This document shows positions 32,033 through 37,039 of a DNA stretch of 37,039 nucleotides, in pieces. The translations under genes were made by a program, and so were the position numbers. The DNA is from a virus. The notes beneath the pieces were generated by a model. That model did not search any database. It was given only the letters and a program-made list of their open reading frames with translations, and was not told the origin of the DNA. Numbering within the stretch: position 1 is the first letter of the stretch; every line of letters begins with the position of its first letter. The stretch spans positions 1 through 37,039 of the IMG/VR virus record IMGVR_UViG_3300050034_000195; one strand, 5' to 3'.

Positions 32033-32259
32033 AGAAAGTACTGAAGTCCAACGACACCTGGGCATTCTGGCAGCGTTCGCAGGCCGCGCTCAGTGACCTC
32101 AGTGATCTCATGCAGCAGCTTGCCACGGCCGTCGCGCAAGACGACCCAACACTGCAGCTACCGCCGCATGTTGTGCGGGAGGCAAAGCGCGCCGTGGCTA
32201 GGTTCCAGGAAAACTTCACACTCCTCGTCCGCGAACAAAAACGGAAGGCGGCACGCTGA
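32029..32259 (+). CDS. Small helical early protein
   Basis: 76 residues, coupled both sides (ATGA and TGATG). Helical, with a basic C-terminus (VVREAKRAVARFQENFTLLV then REQKRKAAR). Not recognised; the basic tail could contact nucleic acid. Confidence 0.5.
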   Translation: MKKVLKSNDTWAFWQRSQAALSDLSDLMQQLATAVAQDDPTLQLPPHVVREAKRAVARFQENFTLLVREQKRKAAR

Positions 32260-32561
32260 TGCTGCTTAAAGGCTACGAGGGACCGAAGGAACAATGGCAC
32301 GCCGAGTTGGAGCGCGTGAACAAGCACGCACTGCTTTCGGCCATTGAGTTTCTCGTGCTCCATCTGGATGTAATAACCGGCGGGATGGATCGCGACTTGC
32401 TCCGCGCGTTGGTTCGACGTTCGAAGCAATACGGAAAGTGGGATGCGGTGGACAAACGGAATGCACGGTTTCTGGAAAATCCGGACAAGTTTATCCATGA
32501 GCGCGTACAGCGTTCGCGAGCAGCCAAGAAGGCCGCGCGGCGCAGAAAGAAGGCACGCTGA
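32259..32561 (+). CDS. Small basic early protein
   Basis: 100 residues, TGATG start. Helical, with the last 30 residues very basic (ERVQRSRAAKKAARRRKKAR), suggesting DNA or RNA binding. The middle reads SAIEFLVLHLDVITGGMDR. No family recognised. Downstream start overlaps as TGATG. Confidence 0.5.
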   Translation: MLLKGYEGPKEQWHAELERVNKHALLSAIEFLVLHLDVITGGMDRDLLRALVRRSKQYGKWDAVDKRNARFLENPDKFIHERVQRSRAAKKAARRRKKAR

Positions 32562-32815
32562 TGCCCTGTGAAACGATCCGCGACGCCAATGGCAACGTAA
32601 CCTTTATTCTCTGCGGCCGTCGTCGCCACCAGCCCTGCAAATTCTGCCACGAGCGCGCCGTCGAAAAGCTCTGTGACTATCCGGTCGCCAAAGGTAAGAC
32701 CTGTGACGCCGGCATGTGTGCGGCTTGCGCAACCAACATCGCACCCGAATTGGACTACTGCCCAACCCACAAGCACCAGGCACCCCCACCGCAACGCAAC
32801 CTCTTCGGGGAGTAA
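32561..32815 (+). CDS. Phage zinc-finger protein, Cys-rich
   Basis: 84 residues with nine Cys: CGRRRHQPCKFCHER, LCDYPV, TCDAGMCAACATN and DYCPTHKH. This matches a small phage family with 'C-x-x-C ... L-C-D-x-P ... T-C-D-x-x-x-C ... C-P-x-H', which I know from Burkholderia and Mu-like phages and which should bind two zinc ions. Role unknown; it may be a regulatory or host-takeover factor. It has a TGATG overlap with the upstream gene. Confidence 0.7.
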   Translation: MPCETIRDANGNVTFILCGRRRHQPCKFCHERAVEKLCDYPVAKGKTCDAGMCAACATNIAPELDYCPTHKHQAPPPQRNLFGE

Positions 32816-32817
32816 AC

Positions 32818-33288
32818 ATGCAAACCCTCTTTGAACTGCGCACAGACGACGACCTTCGCCGCGACGCTGTAGCCGCCAACGAGCGGCAGATCCACGAGGT
32901 TCTGCTCGGCCATGGCCCCTGGGAACTCAATGAGCGCCAGCGCAAGATTTTGGAATGCCTACGCGGGCGCCAGGGCCGACTGCTGGCTATGCCCATCAGC
33001 GACCTGGTAGCCAAACTCGGAGCGGATCCGCGCACCATCAAGGCGGATGTGCGCGAGCTGGTGGTCACTTTCGGTCTGACTATCGTAGCCAGCCGCGACG
33101 GTGAGACCGGCGGTTACTATTTCGCCGTGAGTGCGGAAGAACGCATCGCTGGGAGCGCCGACTACGTGAAAGAGGCTGTGAAGCTCCTCCGCCGCGCGGC
33201 CATCATCTGCAACGAAACCGACATGCAAATCTTGCTCGGCCAGGTCGCCCTCAACCTGAAACTTAACGAAGAAAGGATCTCCAGATGA
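32818..33288 (+). CDS. Winged-helix DNA-binding early protein
   Basis: 156 residues from ATG 32818, two bases after the previous stop, with GGGG upstream. A winged HTH spans about 40-100: LNERQRKILECLRGRQGRLL, PISDLVAKLGADPRTIKADV, RELVVTFGLTIVASRDG (wing) and YYFAVSAEERI. The pattern is like DeoR/HTH_11-type domains. The C-terminal helices (YVKEAVKLLRRAAIICNETD, LGQVALNL) may dimerise. It is a plausible transcription regulator within the early operon. Confidence 0.65.
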   Translation: MQTLFELRTDDDLRRDAVAANERQIHEVLLGHGPWELNERQRKILECLRGRQGRLLAMPISDLVAKLGADPRTIKADVRELVVTFGLTIVASRDGETGGYYFAVSAEERIAGSADYVKEAVKLLRRAAIICNETDMQILLGQVALNLKLNEERISR

Positions 33289-33404
33289 ACCAGGTGAATT
33301 CGAGAGAATCGGATCCGGCCACGATGCTCGGCGGCGTATTGCTTTCCGCCGCACTCCTGCTCGGCATCTTTATTGGCTTGCTCATTGCGCAATTCGTAAA
33401 GTAA
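33285..33404 (+). CDS. 39-residue single-span membrane peptide
   Basis: Short ORF with ATG 33285 overlapping the previous stop (ATGA) and an AGGA nine to ten bases upstream. N-terminal 13 residues are polar (NQVNSRESDPAT), then one strong hydrophobic segment, LGGVLLSAALLLGIFIGLLI, ending AQFVK. It is the size of phage toxin-like or exclusion membrane peptides. It fills an otherwise empty gap between two coupled genes, which supports it being real. Confidence 0.65.
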   Translation: MNQVNSRESDPATMLGGVLLSAALLLGIFIGLLIAQFVK

Positions 33405-33406
33405 CC

Positions 33407-33607
33407 ATGGCCAACTCACGCAAACTCGAAAACGATCTGAACCGCATCCGCCGCGAGGAAAATGCGCTGCTGGTGCTCGTTATCAAGCCTGACCGGAGCT
33501 ACATCTCCACGATGCCCGAGTTGCGACCCGACGAGGTCATCGAAACCCTCCGCAACGAGATCCCGGCGCTGGCGGAACACCTGAGCAAGAGGAGCGCCAC
33601 ACGATGA
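33407..33607 (+). CDS. Small early protein
   Basis: 66 residues, ATG two bases after the previous stop. N-terminal charged helix (LENDLNRIRREENALLVLV), a strand, then PELRPDEVIETLRNEIPALA. Not recognised. The next gene overlaps by ATGA. Confidence 0.5.
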   Translation: MANSRKLENDLNRIRREENALLVLVIKPDRSYISTMPELRPDEVIETLRNEIPALAEHLSKRSATR

Positions 33608-34095
33608 CTAAACGACTCAAAACGGATCCACGCCACTCTGTTGTGAAGGGGATGCTCGATGCCTATTGGCGGCGCGAGAACCCCTCAATCCCATCGCTGC
33701 CTTGGGGGCCTGCCGACGCCGGCGCGCTGGGCCAGTTTCTGACAGCCAATCCCTCCTTGTCGCCTGACGTGGTGGCCACCTGTTTGGAGTTTCGACTGCT
33801 AAGCCTGGATCACGCGCCAGGCGAGCGCGTCTACCGCTGGATTGGCGACGTGCTGCGCTATGCTGGCGGCCCTCTCAACCAGTTCAAGCAGCCAACATAT
33901 ACCGGCCCCGCTCCCGAGGCCGCCGTGGGCACCTGGCGTCCCGGCGATAAGAGAAGAGAGGCGGAGCCGGAGGAATCCATCCGTGAATTCATGGGAGAAG
34001 TGTGGTTCGAACGCGCCCGCAAACAGGCCGGCGCCGATCCATCCAAACTGTCTGAGATCCAGCGCAGGTGCCTGCGCGACGAGGGGTTGCTATGA
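33604..34095 (+). CDS. Hypothetical early protein
   Basis: 163 residues. Features: VVKGMLDAYWRRENPSIPSLPW, GALGQFLTANPSLSPDVVATCLEFRLLS and GERVYRWIGDVLRYAGGPLNQF, then a linker and a helical end (FMGEVWFERARKQAG). The first half resembles helical domains near replication-initiator accessory proteins in phages, but I cannot name a family. Coupled by ATGA on both sides. Confidence 0.55.
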   Translation: MTKRLKTDPRHSVVKGMLDAYWRRENPSIPSLPWGPADAGALGQFLTANPSLSPDVVATCLEFRLLSLDHAPGERVYRWIGDVLRYAGGPLNQFKQPTYTGPAPEAAVGTWRPGDKRREAEPEESIREFMGEVWFERARKQAGADPSKLSEIQRRCLRDEGLL

Positions 34096-34334
34096 AGGAA
34101 ATAACGAAGCTTGCACACTCAATTACATTGGCAGAGGCGGTCACTGTGCTCGATTGCCACACGGTGACCGTCCAGAAAGATGGCGAAGATTGGTTTGATA
34201 CCGACACGACCATCTGCGACGAAAAGCTCTCTACTTTTCTGGCCGAAGAACTGCGTTACCTGGAGCTGCGCGGCGCGCTGGTTCGCCATCCCGTGGATCC
34301 TCGCCTAGTGCGCATCGTCGAGGTGTGCGCATGA
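34092..34334 (+). CDS. Small early protein
   Basis: 80 residues, ATG 34092. Reads as beta hairpins followed by a helix (AEAVTVLDCHTVTVQKDGED, LSTFLAEELRYLELRGALV). No family recognised. ATGA overlap with the ASCH gene suggests co-translation. Confidence 0.5.
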   Translation: MKEITKLAHSITLAEAVTVLDCHTVTVQKDGEDWFDTDTTICDEKLSTFLAEELRYLELRGALVRHPVDPRLVRIVEVCA

Positions 34335-34882
34335 AAGCTCTCAGCGTGCGTGCGCCGTGGTGGTGGTTCATCCTCCACGCTGGCAAGGATATCGAGAATA
34401 GAGATTGGTTCACGCGGTTTCGCGGGACGATCTACATCCATGCGAGCAAGACATCGGTTTGGCGTGACACCATTGACGACATTGACGCGGCTCTTAGTTG
34501 CTGCGGAAGACATCGTAAGGAGGTTGCCCTGGCGCTCTCCTTTGAGCAACTGGAAAAGGGGCGAGGTTGCCTTGTCGGCACAGTAGAGGTTGTGGATTGT
34601 GTCACGCGCAGCGACTCGCCCTGGTTCTTCGGCAAGTACGGCTTTGTGCTGGCCAACCCGGTAGCTTTTGACCGGCCGATTCCATGCAAGGGCGCGCTCG
34701 GATTCTTTGACGTGCCTGATTGCATCGAGAAACTACCAATGGGGGAGAAAGCGGGAGATGGAATACAGAAGGCAGTGTCAGCGGATGGGGTGCACGAACC
34801 TGATCGATCCAAAGCGCAGGCTGCAGAAGTTTTGCTCGGACGCGTGCCGGCAGAAAGATGGCCGGGAGATGCGGAAGCTTAG
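34331..34882 (+). CDS. ASCH-domain protein
   Basis: 183 residues as open frame. The ASCH (PUA-like) fold is clear: MKALSVRAPWWWFILHAGKDIENRDW, then FRGTIYIHASKT, LVGTVEVVDC and SPWFFGKYGFVLANP with GALGFFDVP. ASCH proteins bind nucleic acid, some acting as RNA-processing or N4-acetylcytidine amidohydrolase enzymes. The domain ends near residue 140. The last ~43 residues are unlike any ASCH tail and coincide with an overlapping zinc-finger gene in another frame, so the original stop may have been lost. Confidence 0.8.
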   Translation: MKALSVRAPWWWFILHAGKDIENRDWFTRFRGTIYIHASKTSVWRDTIDDIDAALSCCGRHRKEVALALSFEQLEKGRGCLVGTVEVVDCVTRSDSPWFFGKYGFVLANPVAFDRPIPCKGALGFFDVPDCIEKLPMGEKAGDGIQKAVSADGVHEPDRSKAQAAEVLLGRVPAERWPGDAEA

Positions 34883-34934
34883 GGCGCCTATTCTCTGCGA
34901 CCACTGCAAGCAAGCTCTGACCCGAAAGGACTGA
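34758..34934 (+). CDS. Small zinc-finger protein overlapping the ASCH gene
   Basis: 58 residues from ATG 34758, with GGGAG two bases and GGGGGAG farther upstream. The sequence is strongly family-like: CQRMGCTNLI, DPKRRLQKFCSDACRQK and LCDHCKQAL, i.e. C-x4-C, then C-x3-C and C-x2-C. 'R-R-x-x-K-F-C-S-D-x-C-R-x-K' is a widespread zinc-binding signature. It overlaps the 3' 125 bases of the ASCH frame and precedes gemA by three bases. Confidence 0.7.
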   Translation: MEYRRQCQRMGCTNLIDPKRRLQKFCSDACRQKDGREMRKLRAPILCDHCKQALTRKD

Positions 34935-34937
34935 ACC

Positions 34938-35447
34938 ATGCAGATCACGAAACCGCAACTCGCCAGGCTCCAGATCCTCTATGGCCAGCTCGCCCGCCAC
35001 GAGATCGGCGTGGGCGTCTCTCGCAACGCACGGATCGCTTGGGCGTCGGAGCGGCTGCACAGGCCGGTCTCAAGCTTTAGCGACTTGACGGTCGAGGATG
35101 CGGGATGGCTGATCGACCAGCTCCAGCAGCAACTCGGCGTCAAAGCCCCCCTCAAGAGCCGCCCGGACCGTGACCAGGCGCGTCGCGCCGGCCTGGACGG
35201 CCGCAAGGATGGCGCAGAGTTCGCCAACGCTCCGCAGCTGGCCACCTCGGCCGATATTGCGCGCATCCAGAGTCTGCTCGGCCAACTGGGATGGAGCACG
35301 GAGACCTATCACAACTTTCTGGCCTCCGCCCGGTCTCCGCTCCAGCACACCGGCCGGACCATCCGCACCACCACCGACGCCAACAAGGTTTGGTGGGCTC
35401 TCAAGCGCATTGCCCAACAGAAGGGGATCTGGAGGAAGTCAGCGTGA
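34938..35447 (+). CDS. gemA: GemA-like protein (Mu gp16, DUF1018)
   Basis: 169 residues. The pattern fits DUF1018: LARLQILYGQLARHEIGVG, ARIAWASERLHRPVSSFSDLTVEDAGWLIDQL, then a second repeat-like half (DIARIQSLLGQLGWSTETYHNFLASAR ... NKVWWALKRIAQQKG). In Mu, GemA (gp16) modulates host gene expression and DNA supercoiling and is encoded just before mor. ATG 34938 lies three bases after the zinc-finger gene. Confidence 0.78.
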   Translation: MQITKPQLARLQILYGQLARHEIGVGVSRNARIAWASERLHRPVSSFSDLTVEDAGWLIDQLQQQLGVKAPLKSRPDRDQARRAGLDGRKDGAEFANAPQLATSADIARIQSLLGQLGWSTETYHNFLASARSPLQHTGRTIRTTTDANKVWWALKRIAQQKGIWRKSA

Positions 35448-35977
35448 TGCATTTCAACGCAGATCAGTTGATTCTCCCCTTCGCCGAGAAGGAGTATGTA
35501 AACGTGGGGCGCACTGCGCGGATCCTCGGCGTTGGCATCACCACCGTCTATCGGCTCGCCAGGCTGCAGGACAAGACCGGCCACACTTTGCTTACGCTGG
35601 TCGAGTATCGTCCCCAGGCGCGCAAGCGCATCCTCTACTCGTCGATCGTGCGCTTCTGCGATAGCTTGCGCGCGCGCTTTGGCATCGAAGACCGCAGGCC
35701 CAAGCTCGATCACCCGATGTTCCGGCATCGTGACGAGGATCTGCTCCCATTCCCGCTGAGCGACACGATCGGCAGCATTGAAGCGCTGAGCGCGTTGGGA
35801 TACGAAGACATTCGCCCACTTGTCTGCCTCATTGAAGAGGGGCGCTTTGACGCCTACCAGTTCCTCCGTGAATCCCCCTGGAGGATCTCGCGCAGTTCCT
35901 TCAAGACGTTCCTGGCCGCCACACGCGACCGCGAAGTCGCCACAAAGCGCAATTTCACCACCACGAGCCATCCATAA
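35447..35977 (+). CDS. HTH DNA-binding protein in Mor position
   Basis: 176 residues from ATG 35447 (a GTG one codon earlier is possible), overlapping the gemA stop by one base. It appears to have two MerR/excisionase-like helix-turn-helix halves: EYVNVGRTARILGVGITTVYRLAR (about 15-38) and LVCLIEEGRFDAYQFLRESPWRISRSSFKTFL (about 123-155). In Mu the activator Mor follows gp16, so this is a candidate middle/late activator, although it is not a Mor homologue by sequence. It would then act on the leftward late operon. Confidence 0.6.
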   Translation: MHFNADQLILPFAEKEYVNVGRTARILGVGITTVYRLARLQDKTGHTLLTLVEYRPQARKRILYSSIVRFCDSLRARFGIEDRRPKLDHPMFRHRDEDLLPFPLSDTIGSIEALSALGYEDIRPLVCLIEEGRFDAYQFLRESPWRISRSSFKTFLAATRDREVATKRNFTTTSHP

Positions 35978-36002
35978 GCCTCGCGCGCGTGAAGATTTCT
36001 TC

Positions 36003-36395
36003 ATGGCACTTATCTCTATCGCCTCGATTTCTATACCTAATTGGGATCTGACCTCTGACGTCGAGCTACGCGTCTATCCGCTTCAGAGCTTCATCGCCGC
36101 AGACGGCTCGATGATCGCTGCCGGCATCCCCAGCGAAGATTCCTCACAAAACGACAACTTCTTCCAGAGGGTGCCCTGCACGCTGACAGGAACCACGCTG
36201 GCGATTGCCGCGTGCGCCCTCGAATCCACCACAGACTCGCAGGACAATCCCAGCGCGCAGTACGGAGCCTACTTCTTCACTTCGGAAGGGCAGCGCCTTG
36301 GAACCTTTGCCGAGTTCGCGACCTTCTCGCTGCCACCGGCACCGACCAGCACCACCTGGAACGCCATCGCCATCGCACAAAAGGGAGCACTATGA
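36003..36395 (+). CDS. Tail-fibre-associated protein
   Basis: 130 residues, ATG 36003, 25 bases after the previous stop with only a weak SD. All-beta: ISIASISIPNWDLTSDVELRVYPL, then FFQRVPCTLTGTTLAIAACALESTTDSQ and QYGAYFFTSEGQRLGTFAEFATFSLP, ending TTWNAIAIAQ. This pattern is familiar from fibre-associated proteins in prophages, with an Ig-like fold likely. It is coupled by ATGA to the next fibre gene. Confidence 0.55.
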   Translation: MALISIASISIPNWDLTSDVELRVYPLQSFIAADGSMIAAGIPSEDSSQNDNFFQRVPCTLTGTTLAIAACALESTTDSQDNPSAQYGAYFFTSEGQRLGTFAEFATFSLPPAPTSTTWNAIAIAQKGAL

Positions 36396-37039
36396 AGCGC
36401 CTGTTGATTGCAGTACTGCTGTTTTGCAGCGCATCTATCTATGCGCAGAACACTGTTGTCACGGCCACCAATTTTGTGGATGGTGGCGCCAACAAGATAC
36501 AGTCCGGCAGAATCACCATGCTGCCGACCGATATCAATGGCAACCCAATCAACGCCTCGCTGGGCACATCTGCCGGGCTCATGCTGCCGCGCGCGGCCGT
36601 TTGCCTCATCGCGAACGGCGCGATCACCACGACGCCCACAGGCGGCGTCTGCACGGTGCTGGACACTTCGCTTACTAACTCCTCCCACTTCTGCTATAGG
36701 ACGACAGTGATCGACACGGTCACGCAATGGACAGCGCCCGTCATGGCGTGCGTGCAGCCGACAGGATCGACCTGGACCTTTGATACCTATGTTCCGCCAG
36801 CAGCTCCTACGGCCCAGGTAGTTGTAGGCCCGACAGGTGCGGCAGGACCTGCATGCTCCACCGGCACCGGCACATGCAACATGACCGTGCCAATCGTACT
36901 TCCGGCGAATCCAACGACCGCCTTGCAAGCTGCCACAAAGCAATATGTGGACTCCGCAACAGCGCCTCTGCTCCCCGCAAATGGCGTGACAACTACGCCT
37001 GGAGGCGGTCTTCAAGCAAGCACCGTCGTGGCTGGCGCT
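36392..37039 (+). CDS. Tail fibre protein with signal peptide, 5' part
   Basis: 216 codons visible; the frame is open at the window end, so the C-terminus is missing. It starts at ATG 36392 overlapping the previous stop (ATGA). The N-terminus is a signal peptide (MKRLLIAVLLFCSASIYAQ). A beta-rich head follows (GGANKIQSGRITMLPTDING), then a short collagen-like element (VVGPTGAAGPA) and LPANPTTALQAATKQYVDSA, the recurring fibre motif 'A-x-x-K-x-Y-V-D'. It is unusual for a phage fibre to carry a Sec signal; a secreted adhesin built from fibre modules is the alternative. Confidence 0.65.
   Translation, partial: MKRLLIAVLLFCSASIYAQNTVVTATNFVDGGANKIQSGRITMLPTDINGNPINASLGTSAGLMLPRAAVCLIANGAITTTPTGGVCTVLDTSLTNSSHFCYRTTVIDTVTQWTAPVMACVQPTGSTWTFDTYVPPAAPTAQVVVGPTGAAGPACSTGTGTCNMTVPIVLPANPTTALQAATKQYVDSATAPLLPANGVTTTPGGGLQASTVVAGA

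Larger units (their letters stand above)
519..37039. mobile_element. Mu-like (transposable) siphophage prophage, left part; right end outside window
   Basis: A contiguous phage genome: MuA-type DDE transposase plus MuB-type ATPase, a Mu-type packaging/head cluster (gp27, gp28, DUF935 portal, gpF, gpI, DUF2190 cement, capsid, gp36, gpG, gp37) and a non-contractile tail cluster. The two arms are divergent around 25.3 kb: late genes run leftward to 519 and early genes rightward. The left boundary lies somewhere in 306-518, between the host peptidase stop and the last phage stop; I cannot place it exactly. The right boundary is not reached because the window ends inside a fibre gene. All expected core modules are intact with no visible frameshifts, so the element could be functional. 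Confidence 0.95.

Noticed and set aside
1-37039. CRISPR arrays, tRNA genes, restriction-modification or known anti-phage defence genes
   Set aside because: None of the usual repeats, cloverleaf sequences, methyltransferase motifs or defence-family signatures were visible on either strand.

Overview
The window is most of a Mu-like (transposable) prophage, entered from its left side. It begins with the last ~300 bases of a host gene (C-terminus of an S9-family prolyl oligopeptidase/acylaminoacyl peptidase) and ends inside a phage tail-fibre gene, so the right prophage end lies outside. No tRNA, rRNA, CRISPR array or IS element was seen. The GC-rich sequence, the S9 peptidase and several small families that I associate with Acidobacteriota (Terriglobia) suggest a soil acidobacterial host. 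That assignment is inference.

The phage has two divergent arms meeting at a control region near 25.3 kb, a layout like BcepMu rather than Mu itself. The leftward arm (25.3 kb down to 0.5 kb) carries, in order: an XRE-type repressor, an ORF6C-like protein, a secreted small protein, a lysis/secretion block (GH73 endolysin, lipoprotein, small conserved protein, secreted PLD-type nuclease, holin-like membrane proteins), Mu-type packaging and head genes (gp26-position winged helix, gp27/DUF3486, gp28 terminase, DUF935 portal, gpF, gpI protease, DUF2190 cement, major capsid), connector genes (DUF1320/gp36, gpG, gp37) and a lambda-like non-contractile tail (tube, chaperone, tape measure, distal protein, gpL-like Fe-S protein, tip protein). 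No sheath gene is present, so this should be a transposable siphophage in the general style of B3/D3112.

The rightward arm (25.4 kb to the window end) starts with two genes built from one repeated helix-turn-helix module (one copy, then three). MuA-type transposase and MuB-type ATPase follow, then about 20 tightly overlapping small genes, including five small Cys-rich (probable zinc-binding) proteins, an ASCH-domain protein, GemA (Mu gp16) and a DNA-binding protein in the position of Mu Mor. It closes with two tail-fibre-type genes, the last carrying a signal peptide and running off the window.

How it should work: the repressor and the HTH-module proteins probably compete for three 15-bp operator-like sites between the arms. 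The early arm would supply replicative transposition and a late activator; the late arm would supply virion and lysis. Hairpin terminators directly after the major capsid and tail tube genes probably set relative expression inside the late operon.
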